This document shows positions 37,017-44,806 of a stretch of DNA of 64,000 nucleotides, in pieces. How positions within the stretch are numbered: position 1 is the first letter of the stretch; every line of letters begins with the position of its first letter. The position numbers and the translations under genes are program-made. The notes beneath the pieces are model-generated. The model did not search any database. It saw only the letters and a list, made by a program, of their open reading frames with translations, and had not been told where the DNA came from. Source of the stretch: Metabacillus litoralis (lineage in GTDB: Bacteria; Bacillota; Bacilli; Bacillales; Bacillaceae); assembly GCF_007994985.1 (NCBI RefSeq), contig NZ_VOQF01000017.1:1-64000 (forward strand). Direction: 5' to 3'.

Positions 37017-37985
37017 ATGAAACTAGGTGTTTTTACAGTACTTTTTAATGATAAATCCTTTGAAGATATGTTAGATCGAGTGAAGGCTTCAGGACTAAAT
37101 GCAGTGGAAATTGGTACTGGTTGTTATCCAGGAAATTCACATTGTGATCTTGATGCACTGTTAGAAAGTGAAGAAAAACGTAACGAATATATAGCAAAAG
37201 TGAAGGAAAGAGATTTAATTATCAGCGCATTTAGCTGTCATGGTAATCCAATTTCTCCTGATAAAGAATTTGCAAAGGAAAGCAATGATACTTTATTAAA
37301 AACAATCAAACTAGCTTCTTTACTAGATGTTCCGGTTGTTAATACTTTCTCTGGTACTGCAGGAGATTCTGAGGATGCAAAATACCCTAACTGGCCGGTA
37401 ACTCCTTGGCCAAATGAATATGGTGATGTTTTAACATGGCAATGGGAAGAAAAACTAATTCCTTATTGGAAAGAAGTCGGCAAATATGCACAAGAGCATA
37501 ATGTGAAAATTGGTCTTGAACTGCATGGTGGCTTTTTAGTTCATACTCCTTACACAATGCTAAAGCTACGCGAAGCAACGTGTGATGCAATTGGTGCTAA
37601 CCTAGATCCAAGTCATTTATGGTGGCAAGGCATTGATCCAGTAGCTGCTATTAAAATTTTAGGAAAAGAAAATGCGATCCACCATTTCCATGCTAAAGAT
37701 ACATATATTGATCAAGATAATGTAAACATGTATGGACTAACAGATATGCAGCCATATGGCGAAGTACAAACAAGAGCATGGACATTTAGATCTGTTGGTT
37801 GTGGACATAGCTTAACAGAATGGAATGACATGATGAGTGCACTTCGTACTTATAACTACGACTATGTAGTGAGTATTGAGCATGAAGACCCTATTATGTC
37901 AATTGACGAAGGCTTTGAACGCGCTGTGACAAATTTAAAATCTGTATTAATTAAAGAATCTCCGTCACAAATGTGGTGGGTATAA
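37017..37985 (+). CDS. Sugar phosphate isomerase/epimerase (xylose isomerase-like TIM barrel)
   Basis: 322 residues of the AP-endonuclease-2/IolE-like TIM-barrel superfamily. Metal-ligand regions are seen in IGLELHGGFLVHTP, NLDPSHLWWQG, HHFHAKDTYID and SIEHEDP. In comparable operons such enzymes isomerise, epimerise or cleave 3-keto-glycosides. It is the last gene of the LacI-controlled operon. A GGTCTGACCCC palindrome lies just before its AGGAGG. A terminator follows. Confidence 0.88.
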   Translation: MKLGVFTVLFNDKSFEDMLDRVKASGLNAVEIGTGCYPGNSHCDLDALLESEEKRNEYIAKVKERDLIISAFSCHGNPISPDKEFAKESNDTLLKTIKLASLLDVPVVNTFSGTAGDSEDAKYPNWPVTPWPNEYGDVLTWQWEEKLIPYWKEVGKYAQEHNVKIGLELHGGFLVHTPYTMLKLREATCDAIGANLDPSHLWWQGIDPVAAIKILGKENAIHHFHAKDTYIDQDNVNMYGLTDMQPYGEVQTRAWTFRSVGCGHSLTEWNDMMSALRTYNYDYVVSIEHEDPIMSIDEGFERAVTNLKSVLIKESPSQMWWV

Positions 37986-37993
37986 TTCTTTAT

Positions 37994-38030
37994 AGAAACC
38001 TCTCTTGATTTCCAAGAGGGGTTTTATTTT
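37994..38030 (+). terminator. Terminator of the ThuA operon
   Basis: AAACCTCTCTTG / CAAGAGGGGTTT with a short loop and T-run. Confidence 0.85.
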
Positions 38031-38097
38031 TTATGAAAGAATGGGTATGATGGAAGAGGTTCGTTTTTTCGGAAATATATAAAGAAGTGGTGAAGAA

Positions 38098-39294
38098 ATG
38101 AGTAAAGCAGCTCGAGTTCAAGTGAAAAAAGATTTTGTTAAATTTTTCAGATCAGGTTATCCACTAATTAATAATGATGCAATCCAAAATCCCAATGTTT
38201 TAAAGGTAGAGGGAAGTATTATTGATTTAGTTGATGAAAAAGGAAGCTTTCTTGCAAAAGGCTATTATGGAATCCAAAATAAAGGCAGAGGCTGGGTGCT
38301 AAGCTTTAATCCTAACGAAGTCATTGATCAAGCGTTTTTCGAAGACAAGATTAAGCTCGCACTTTCTGCAAGAAAACCACTTTTTGAAGATCCCGATACA
38401 ACTGCATTCCGAGTTTTTAACGGAGAGGGAGACGGTGTTGGTGGATTAACGATTGATTATTATGATGGTTACTATGTGATAAGTTGGTATAGTGAAGGTA
38501 TCTACACATTCAAAGATGAAATAATTCAGTCACTAAAAAATGTAGCTGAAATAAAAGGGATTTATGAGAAAAAGCGCTTTGATAGCAAAGGTACATATAT
38601 TGAAGACGATGATTTTGTATCAGGAGAGCGAGCAAGCTTTCCTCTGATCGTAAAGGAAAATGGAATCAAATTTGCAGTTTATCTAAATGAAGGCGCGATG
38701 GTTGGAGTCTTCCTTGATCAAAAGGATGTACGTAGAACGATTCGTGATAAATATGCCAATAGTAAAAGTGTGCTAAATACCTTTTCATATACAGGAGCAT
38801 TTTCAGTTGCAGCAGCACTAGGTGGAGCAACTAAAACAACAAGTGTAGATCTTGCAAATCGGAGCAAGTCAAAAACAATTGAACAATTCAGTATCAATAA
38901 TATTGATTATGAAGCACAAGATATTATCGTAGAAGATGTATTTCATTATTTTAAATACGCTGTTAAAAAACAATTAGGATTTGATATGGTCATTTTGGAT
39001 CCCCCAAGCTTCGCCCGATCCAAAAAACATACATTTAGTGCTGGAAAAGACTATCCTGATTTATTAAAGCAGGCCATCGCAATTACAAATAAAAACGGTG
39101 TTATTGTTGCTTCAACGAACTGTAGCACATTCGGTATGAATAAATTTAAAGGCTTTATTGATAAAGCATTTAAAGAATCAGGAGAGAAATATAACATTCT
39201 AGAAGAATATAGTTTGCCAAAGGATTTTAAAACTTCTAAAGATTTTAAAGAGGGTAATTATTTAAAAGTTGTATTTATTAAAAAAGAAGGATAA
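38098..39294 (+). CDS. Class I SAM-dependent rRNA methyltransferase, RlmI/YwbD type
   Basis: 398 residues: an N-terminal PUA-like domain (1-75), a linker domain, then a Rossmann methyltransferase with the SAM motif LNTFSYTGAFSVAAALGGA and the catalytic-side VILDPPSFARSKKHTF. RlmI-type enzymes make 5-methylcytosine in 23S rRNA; the Bacillus orthologue (YwbD) is less studied. TTTAAAGAG-type ending and a terminator follow. The ATG stands after AAGTGGTGAAGA. Confidence 0.87.
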   Translation: MSKAARVQVKKDFVKFFRSGYPLINNDAIQNPNVLKVEGSIIDLVDEKGSFLAKGYYGIQNKGRGWVLSFNPNEVIDQAFFEDKIKLALSARKPLFEDPDTTAFRVFNGEGDGVGGLTIDYYDGYYVISWYSEGIYTFKDEIIQSLKNVAEIKGIYEKKRFDSKGTYIEDDDFVSGERASFPLIVKENGIKFAVYLNEGAMVGVFLDQKDVRRTIRDKYANSKSVLNTFSYTGAFSVAAALGGATKTTSVDLANRSKSKTIEQFSINNIDYEAQDIIVEDVFHYFKYAVKKQLGFDMVILDPPSFARSKKHTFSAGKDYPDLLKQAIAITNKNGVIVASTNCSTFGMNKFKGFIDKAFKESGEKYNILEEYSLPKDFKTSKDFKEGNYLKVVFIKKEG

Positions 39295-39299
39295 ACGGG

Positions 39300-39338
39300 G
39301 GATCAGACTCTTGATAATGAGAGCTGATCTTTTTTGTT
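39300..39338 (+). terminator. Terminator after the methyltransferase
   Basis: GATCAG.CTC / GAG.GCTGATC followed by T6. Confidence 0.8.
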
Positions 39339-39424
39339 GTGGAAGTATGAAGTGCTTGCGGTATGAAGCTAATAAGGTGGTGCTCTTACAAGGAAAGGGT
39401 AGGGTTCATTGTTATTGTCGAACC

Positions 39425-39528
39425 AATGAAGGACAAAAGCAGGCGCAGCCACAGTTAAAATGGGCCTCATCGAGCGAATGAGGGACAAAAGCAGAAGCAC
39501 CCACAGCCAAAATGTCCGTCATCATTAG
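39425..39528. repeat. Two 52-bp tandem repeats
   Basis: Units 39425-39476 and 39477-39528 share AATGA(A/G)GGACAAAAGCAG, C.CAGCCA.AG.., AAAATG and TCATC. Open frames over them on both strands are artefacts of the repeat. The flanks 39340-39424 and 39529-39782 hold nothing recognisable. Confidence 0.75.
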
Positions 39529-39782
39529 TTGTTTAACAATACTTGCTCCTATCAAATAATATATAACTTCAACTACAGAAACACATAAAAAGCATGAATT
39601 CCTAAATGAATTCATGCATTAAGCATTAATATATCATTAAATTTAATAGACCATCTCTTAAAAATATTTCCCTACAATGAGAGCATTGTTAAGGAGAAAT
39701 ATCAAAGGTACACAGGGACATTTTTTTAGAATAAAGCTTTTACTTAATACGTTAAAAACGCATTTTACAACGCATCAAAAGT

Positions 39783-39980
39783 TTAATTCACAACAATACA
39801 AGATTTGTATTCTTTTATAACGCGATCGCGTTTACTAAGAAGCTCACGATATTCTTTAAATAATGTATTATTACTACGATCTTTAATCCATGCTGAAAAG
39901 GCACGTTCACATTCACTTGAAATTGTTGATAATTCACCGTTAATCTCGTTTAATTTTTTTATTTGGATGTGTCTAACCAT
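39783..39980 (-). CDS. Small hypothetical protein, helical
   Basis: 65 residues, MVRHIQIKKLNEINGEL... with heptad-like charged helices and a C-terminal KEYKSCIVVN. The ATG is preceded on the minus strand by AAGGTGGGAG, a strong ribosome site, which argues for a real gene. No recognised family and no neighbour that suggests a role. Confidence 0.6.
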   Translation of the reverse strand: MVRHIQIKKLNEINGELSTISSECERAFSAWIKDRSNNTLFKEYRELLSKRDRVIKEYKSCIVVN

Positions 39981-40141
39981 TATTCTCCCACCTTATCTCT
40001 ATATTTTTCTACCTGCTTCTACAGGTGTAATAAAATAAATTCCGAACTGCACCATCTTTTTCTTCTAGGTATATAGCACGTTTTTAGACTGTTACTTTGT
40101 TTCTTTATTAAAAAATCTCCTAAATCAAGAGGAAGTTAAAT

Positions 40142-40285
40142 GTGAAAATAACCGCATACATTAATGTTTTTGTTTGTGCTAATGGTGGTATTACCCTGTT
40201 TTTAAATGGAGTAAACATCTTTTTTATAAAAAAATCAAAGAAATTTTGTCAGCGATTTTTTATGAATTTTTTAGCTTATCAGTAA
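40142..40285 (+). CDS. Possible 47-aa hydrophobic/basic peptide
   Basis: GTG at 40142 six bases after AGAGGAAG reads VKITAYINVFVCANGGITLFLNGVNIFF then a basic end. There is no other support; it may be chance. Confidence 0.25.
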   Translation: MKITAYINVFVCANGGITLFLNGVNIFFIKKSKKFCQRFFMNFLAYQ

Positions 40286-40608
40286 TTGTTGAAAGGAAAT
40301 TATTTCTGGGGAAATATGGCGAAACATAAGTTGGAGAAGTCATTATTTGTTATAAAAACTAGATTTAGGTTAACGCTTAAGATAACAGTTCACAGTTAAT
40401 AGAAAATATCTTTGCCTTTATTGATATAAAGCTGTACTATAAGTGATGACTTTTATATTATGTTTCATAATAATAGCCACTTTAGTGAAAAATAATTTTT
40501 TATAAAGCAAGTCCATTTCTACATATCATTTCCTCTGGTGATTGGGTCTCTGCAAACACCATTAAGGTTTAACTATATTAAAGTAGACAAAGCAAAAGGA
40601 GAATAACT
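40286..40608. other. AT-rich gap ahead of yfmL, nothing recognised
   Basis: I see no gene, RNA motif or clear operator here. AAAAGGAG before 40609 is the ribosome site of the helicase gene. Confidence 0.4.
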
Positions 40609-41742
40609 ATGACACAAAACTTTTTACAAGAATTAAAACCATTTATACAGGATAACTGGAAGAAAGCTACTTTTGAAGCACCTACAGCTATTCAAGTTAA
40701 AGCAATACCACCAATTTTAGAGGGGAAGGATGTTATTGCAGAATCTCCGACTGGAACTGGGAAAACATTAGCATATGTTCTACCATTACTTAATCGTATT
40801 GATCAAAATAAAAAATCAGCTCAAGTTGTGATTTTGGCTCCATCAAGAGAGCTTGTTATGCAAATCTTTGATGAAATAAAGAAGTGGTCTGAAGGTAGCG
40901 GGTTAACAAGCGCTTCTTTTATTGGTGGTGCGAATATTAAACGCCAGGTTGAAAAGCTGAAAAAAAGCCCGCAAATTATTGTTGGTACGCCTGGAAGATT
41001 ACAAGAATTAATAAAAATGAAAAAGCTAAAAATGCATGCTGTACAAGCATTAGTATTAGATGAAGGAGACCAACTATTAGCAGCAGAACATAAGAACACA
41101 TTGAAAGAAATCATTAAAACAACATTAAACGAGAGACAAATTGTGTTGTTTTCTGCAACATTAAATGAAAGTACAGAATCAAAAGCTAGAGACTTTATGA
41201 AGAGTAACCTGGAAATAGTTAAGATAGGTCTTGATGAAGTGCCAGTAGGAAAAGTAGATCATACCTATGTTGTATGTGAACAGAGAGAAAAGCTATCAAT
41301 GCTAGAGAGATTAGTGAAGAATATCCCAATGAAGGCTTTAGGATTTGTTAAAGATATTGGTAATCTGGATGTTCTTGCAGAGAAATTAGAGTTTAAAGGT
41401 GTTGATCTTCATCTATTACATAGTGATACAAGTAAAGAGAAGAGAGAAGCAGCACTGAAGAGCTTGAGAACTGATAAACAAGGGTTATTGCTTTCAACAG
41501 ATGTTGCTGCTAGAGGATTAGATATTGCTGGACTTACACATGTAATTCACTATGATCTTTCATTAAGTAGTGATCAATATGTGCATCGTTCAGGTCGAAC
41601 AGGAAGACAGGGGAATGAGGGAACAGTCATTTCAATTGTCACAGAAAGAGAAGTAAGAGAATTAAAGAAAATTGCAAAAGAAATAAATATAACATTGAAA
41701 AAGGCTCAGTTATACAGAGGAGAGCTTGTAATAGAGGAATAA
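40609..41742 (+). CDS. yfmL: DEAD-box-family RNA helicase YfmL
   Basis: 377 residues. Q motif APTAIQ, motif I SPTGTGKT, Ia APSREL, Ib TPGRL, motif II DEGD (instead of DEAD), III SAT, V STDVAARGLDI, VI HRSGRTGRQG. The compact two-RecA body without a C-terminal extension and stretches such as AESPTGTGKTLAYVLPLL match B. subtilis YfmL, which assists 50S ribosome assembly and cold growth. It is monocistronic with a terminator shared with the convergent amidase gene. Confidence 0.88.
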   Translation: MTQNFLQELKPFIQDNWKKATFEAPTAIQVKAIPPILEGKDVIAESPTGTGKTLAYVLPLLNRIDQNKKSAQVVILAPSRELVMQIFDEIKKWSEGSGLTSASFIGGANIKRQVEKLKKSPQIIVGTPGRLQELIKMKKLKMHAVQALVLDEGDQLLAAEHKNTLKEIIKTTLNERQIVLFSATLNESTESKARDFMKSNLEIVKIGLDEVPVGKVDHTYVVCEQREKLSMLERLVKNIPMKALGFVKDIGNLDVLAEKLEFKGVDLHLLHSDTSKEKREAALKSLRTDKQGLLLSTDVAARGLDIAGLTHVIHYDLSLSSDQYVHRSGRTGRQGNEGTVISIVTEREVRELKKIAKEINITLKKAQLYRGELVIEE

Positions 41743-41748
41743 AGAATC

Positions 41749-41786
41749 AAGAGGATCTCTCAAATTATGAGAGATCCTCTTGGTTA
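41749..41786. terminator. Bidirectional terminator between yfmL and amidase gene
   Basis: AAGAGGATCTCTC / GAGAGATCCTCTT, 13 bp perfect. Confidence 0.85.
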
Positions 41787-41853
41787 ATTCTTGTTGTTAA
41801 TTCTTTGCTGTAATATTACTATATGTTTTCTACGGAATGGTTATACGTATAAT

Positions 41854-42915
41854 TTACTCATTTAATTCCATTCTAATATAACGTCTTGTGTTAGGACCAT
41901 ATATTCCATCATTAGCTAATGCTGCATACATTGATTGAAATCTTCGCACTGCATCCTCGGTATTAGGACCATAAATGCCGTCAATAGCACCTGGTTTAAA
42001 ATTAATTTGATTTAGAGCTCTTTGAACTTGTTTAACAGCATTTCCTTGATCACCGCGTCTTAAAATACCATTGGGTAATGGGAAATCAGGTGCTGATACT
42101 TTTTGTTGTAAAACTTGCTGTAGCTTTGAAATTGTAACTGGACCAACTAGGCCATCTACAGCTAGATTATAATTTCTTTGGAATCTCATTACTGCATTTT
42201 CTGTTTCTTCTCCAAAAATTCCATCTGCTCCAAACCGAGGTAAGCCATAGCCCGCATCAATTAGTTGCTGCTGTACATCTCTTACAAATAAGCCTGAATC
42301 ACCTTCACCTATCGGTAGTCTTGAAGTTGCGGTAGGTCTTTGAGGTCGAGAAGGTGTAGGATTTGATGGTGTGTCTTCATCAACTTCTCCAGAGAAATCT
42401 CGTAGTTCTTCGACAACATCATCTATAAACATTGACCAGGAAATTCCATTACTTCTTAATATACCTATAGGATCTGTTCTTCTTGAGGGATCAAGTGTCG
42501 CATGAGCAATAATATCTGAATTAGGATTTAAATTAAATCTGTCACATAAGTAGGCATGGTACCATACATACCGATCATATGCTAGTTGAAAATTAATGCC
42601 ACCACCATGACATAACTCAACGCCAATTGCAGCGTCATTTGCATTTGCTCCATAACGCCTATTATCTCCTGGAACACTTGGACGAACATGGTAAGCTATT
42701 TCATTTAATGGAATGATTTCTAAAATATAATTATCATCAATAAAGGTGTGTGCAGAGGCAGAAGGTTGCTGTGTATCAAAATAGTTACGATTTCCATACG
42801 CTGTTGAACCAGGATTACCTGTATCATGGCTAACTATAAACCGAACTGTTCCTATATTTATACCTGGTCTAGAATTACCAGTGCGAATATAATCTCGAGT
42901 GATCTCATAAGCCAT
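41854..42915 (-). CDS. N-acetylmuramoyl-L-alanine amidase with two peptidoglycan-binding domains
   Basis: 353 residues. The Amidase_2 domain (1-175) has zinc ligands at H30 (VSHDTGNPG), H138 (IAHATLDPS) and probably D148 (RTDP). A Pro/Thr-rich linker (about 178-200) and two PG_binding_1 repeats follow (about 205-270 and 283-350, each with DG(I)FG/YGxxT). No signal peptide: the family includes phage and spore-associated lysins released by holins or mother-cell lysis, which fits a sporulation or prophage-derived enzyme. No phage genes are nearby. Confidence 0.88.
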   Translation of the reverse strand: MAYEITRDYIRTGNSRPGINIGTVRFIVSHDTGNPGSTAYGNRNYFDTQQPSASAHTFIDDNYILEIIPLNEIAYHVRPSVPGDNRRYGANANDAAIGVELCHGGGINFQLAYDRYVWYHAYLCDRFNLNPNSDIIAHATLDPSRRTDPIGILRSNGISWSMFIDDVVEELRDFSGEVDEDTPSNPTPSRPQRPTATSRLPIGEGDSGLFVRDVQQQLIDAGYGLPRFGADGIFGEETENAVMRFQRNYNLAVDGLVGPVTISKLQQVLQQKVSAPDFPLPNGILRRGDQGNAVKQVQRALNQINFKPGAIDGIYGPNTEDAVRRFQSMYAALANDGIYGPNTRRYIRMELNE

Positions 42916-43014
42916 TTATTTTCACTCCTGTCATATACAATTTTGACAAAGTTGTTCCATTTAAGTATATGAGGTCAGAAGTTATTATGTGTATCAAAAA
43001 AGCATGAATCTATT

Positions 43015-43184
43015 TTATCCACAATATTAACAAATCTATGTAATTTCAATAAATATTTATTAACAATAGCTGTGGAAAAAGTTATATTGATTTTAAAGAT
43101 ACCAACAGATATATCCACAAAATCCACAGTTTGGCATAAATGTTATCCACAATGTTCCTTATTCTTATCCACAATTGTGGAAAA
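43015..43184. promoter_or_regulatory. Cluster of DnaA boxes
   Basis: Three perfect TTATCCACA boxes (43015-43023, 43143-43151, 43165-43173) occur in 170 bp. Three one-mismatch boxes accompany them: ATATCCACA at 43111, and inverted TGTGGAAAA at 43071 and 43176. A two-mismatch AAATCCACA stands at 43120. The region is intergenic, between the amidase gene and yfhD. B. subtilis has several such clusters outside oriC that titrate DnaA and affect initiation timing. Confidence 0.8.
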
Positions 43185-43208
43185 AGAGTGAAAATTCACC
43201 CTTTTTCC
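43179..43208 (-). terminator. Terminator of yfhD
   Basis: GAAAAAGgGTGAA / TTCACtCTTTTTC on the minus strand; it overlaps the last inverted DnaA-like box. Confidence 0.7.
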
Positions 43209-43216
43209 TGTAAGCA

Positions 43217-43411
43217 TTATAAATTTCTATTTGTACTTTGACGTTGATTAGCTGCATTTGCTCTTGCTTGAGCCTCAAGATCCTCTTGATCAGCTAACTC
43301 TCTAGAAAATTCCTCATCAACACCATCTTTTTTAAGGTTTTTTGGTGTTTGTGGTAAAGTGGTTGAATTTTTGTCTCGTGCTTTATGGTTATGCTGATGT
43401 CCTCTACCCAT
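43217..43411 (-). CDS. yfhD: YfhD family protein
   Basis: 64 residues from ATG 43411: MGRGHQHNHKARDKN.., TLPQTPKNLKKDG, ELADQEDLEAQARANAANQRQ. It is a small basic/acidic YfhD-type protein of unknown function conserved in Bacillus at this locus. The ribosome site is GGGGGG, which is buried in one arm of an AAAAAAGCC/GGCTTTTTT hairpin (43414-43470). Confidence 0.85.
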   Translation of the reverse strand: MGRGHQHNHKARDKNSTTLPQTPKNLKKDGVDEEFSRELADQEDLEAQARANAANQRQSTNRNL

Positions 43412-43413
43412 GA

Positions 43414-43470
43414 AAAAAGCCCCCCTTTGAATGTTGAACATAATGTTCAATCATTAGGATGGCTTTTTTT
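43414..43470 (-). promoter_or_regulatory. Hairpin between yfhE and yfhD that includes the yfhD ribosome site
   Basis: Minus strand AAAAAAGCC (43469-43461) pairs with GGCTTTTTT (43422-43414). An inner perfect TTGAACAT.ATGTTCAA stem lies at 43434-43450. The outer 3' arm plus T-run looks like a terminator for yfhE, but it also contains the GGGGGG Shine-Dalgarno of yfhD. Confidence 0.55.
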
Positions 43471-43490
43471 CATACTTTTCATGTTGGAAG

Positions 43491-43619
43491 TTAATGTTTA
43501 GATTTACTTATGTATCCACCGGCACGATCAGCTTTTTGGAATTCTCTTGAATATGTTACTTCTTGCATACTAGAAAGAGTACTTTTTGACTTATCACGCT
43601 TTTTTCGATCTACAGCCAT
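43491..43619 (-). CDS. yfhE: YfhE family protein
   Basis: 42 residues from ATG 43619: MAVDRKKRDKSKSTLSSMQE, then VTYSREFQKADRAGGYISK. It is the short basic YfhE family found next to yfhD in Bacillus. The ATG lies behind GAGAGGATG; upstream in-frame starts have no ribosome site. Function unknown. Confidence 0.8.
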   Translation of the reverse strand: MAVDRKKRDKSKSTLSSMQEVTYSREFQKADRAGGYISKSKH

Positions 43620-43754
43620 TTTAAACATCCTCTCATAATAAAAGTATTCTTCCTTATTGTGGACAAATAAGTGATAGTTCATACCAAACAAGAAAAGGGT
43701 GTGAAGCTTACATATCGGTGACGATGAGAATAGGGTATTTACGCTAAATACTAG

Positions 43755-43927
43755 GCTTTGTTAAACTTTGTTGTTGATTTCCGTTACAGGCATTCGCTTT
43801 CCCGGGAAAAAAGTACCTTTTTTCCTAGGTCCGGGAGCCTCCTCGTAAGCTGCGCGCCTGTGGGGTCTCCCTTTGACACGCTTCTCTAAGAAGGAGTCTC
43901 ATATATTCACCTCCAATCAACAAAGTT
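43755..43927. repeat. Dispersed MITE-like repeat with inverted ends
   Basis: It begins GTTAAACTTTGTTGTTGATT and ends AATCAACAAAGTT (inverted ends). The body has GTTACAGGCATTCGCTTTCC, an A-run/T-run hairpin, GGGAGCCTCCTCG, CCTGTGGGGTCTCCC and AAGGAGTCTCAT. This architecture is a known abundant non-coding repeat type of Bacillus genomes. A truncated inverted copy is at 21956-22029. Confidence 0.75.
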
Positions 43928-43964
43928 CTAAAAATCAACATTAAGCTTTAACATAGCCAAATAC

Positions 43965-44001
43965 TAAAAAGCCAAGAGAGTTCAAGAAACTCTCTTGGCT
44001 A
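43965..44001 (-). terminator. Terminator of the GNAT gene
   Basis: AGCCAAGAGAGTT / AACTCTCTTGGCT then TTTTT on the minus strand. Confidence 0.85.
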
Positions 44002-44010
44002 TTATTATCG

Positions 44011-44571
44011 TTATGCTTCTTTAAGATGTTGATGTTCATCAGCTTCAGATGTTTGGTGATAAGTGTAAAATGTATATAGATCTTTTGAGATTTCAAATAG
44101 GTTAAACAAATCTTCCCCATTATTAATCTGCTCAAGTAAATTAGCTCTAGTTTCATTTGCATTAACAACGTATGGCAGTTTTTCAGCAGCTTTAGTTGAT
44201 CGAACATTTTTCTTGCGAATACGTAAGAAGATTGTTTCGATATCTAGTTCATAAAAAAGCTCATGAAAGAATGCATCTTTTGCCGATTTATTATAGCCTT
44301 TTCCGTGATATGGTTTGCCGATCCATGTTCCTAAAAATCCAGCATTATCTTGAATATCAAAAAGACTGATCGTTCCAATTGGAGAGCCCCATTCGTCTAA
44401 AATGGTACGTGATATCAATTCACCACGTTCTTCGGCCTCAACCGTTTGTTTTGTTAAAAATAAATATTCTTCAAATGAATTTGCTTTGTGGCGCACAAAT
44501 GGGAAGACATCAGGGTGAACCATGTGATCATAAAGTGCATGACTATCATGTACATCACGTTTTTTTAGCAT
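44011..44571 (-). CDS. GNAT-family N-acetyltransferase (RimJ/L-like)
   Basis: 186 residues from ATG 44571, behind GGAGGGATC; an in-frame start at 44601 has no such site. Acetyl-CoA fold features: GTISLFDI, GTWIGKPYHGKGYNKSAKDAF (pyrophosphate-binding loop, about 93-113) and IFLRIRKKNVRSTKAAEKL. Acceptor unknown. It sits between yfhE and yfhF where B. subtilis has no such gene. Its leader contains an unusual tRNA-like hairpin region. Confidence 0.85.
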   Translation of the reverse strand: MLKKRDVHDSHALYDHMVHPDVFPFVRHKANSFEEYLFLTKQTVEAEERGELISRTILDEWGSPIGTISLFDIQDNAGFLGTWIGKPYHGKGYNKSAKDAFFHELFYELDIETIFLRIRKKNVRSTKAAEKLPYVVNANETRANLLEQINNGEDLFNLFEISKDLYTFYTYHQTSEADEHQHLKEA

Positions 44572-44599
44572 TTGGATCCCTCCAATGAGGGCAGACTCC

Positions 44600-44730
44600 A
44601 CGTGTTATGGTCTACCCACCCTCGAAATTTTTTTATATTGATTTTGCGTTTAAAAAATTTCGGGGTGGGAATCGAACCCACTAGAACCAGTTAAGATGGT
44701 GGCGCACCATTTGCCTTCCCATTACTAATT
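44600..44730 (-). promoter_or_regulatory. Structured leader of the GNAT gene with a tRNA T-arm-like element
   Basis: Minus strand order: ATGGTG/CACCAT hairpin (about 44695-44710); TGGTTCTA followed by GTGGG-TTCGATT-CCCAC, which is a perfect T-arm (44665-44681); then CCCACCCCGAAATTTTTT paired with AAAAAATTTCGAGGGTGGG (44616-44671) as a long hairpin. A D-arm and an acceptor stem consistent with a full cloverleaf could not be drawn, so it is not called a tRNA. Confidence 0.45.
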
Positions 44731-44772
44731 AAGTTTTGTAGATAAGAAAGATTAAAAGTAAGCAGCTTCGTG

Positions 44773-44800
44773 TTGATATACTCCCAAAATAAACTATAAG
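44773..44800 (+). promoter_or_regulatory. Promoter of candidate sRNA
   Basis: TTGATA (44773-44778), 16 bp, TATAAG (44795-44800). Confidence 0.5.
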
Positions 44801-44806
44801 TCATAC

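Noticed and set aside
39269-39615. Open frames on both strands over the 52-bp repeats
   Set aside because: They arise from the tandem repeats and terminator; no ribosome site or homology.
44640-44720. Complete tRNA gene on the minus strand
   Set aside because: Only a T-arm can be formed; no matching acceptor or D-arm.
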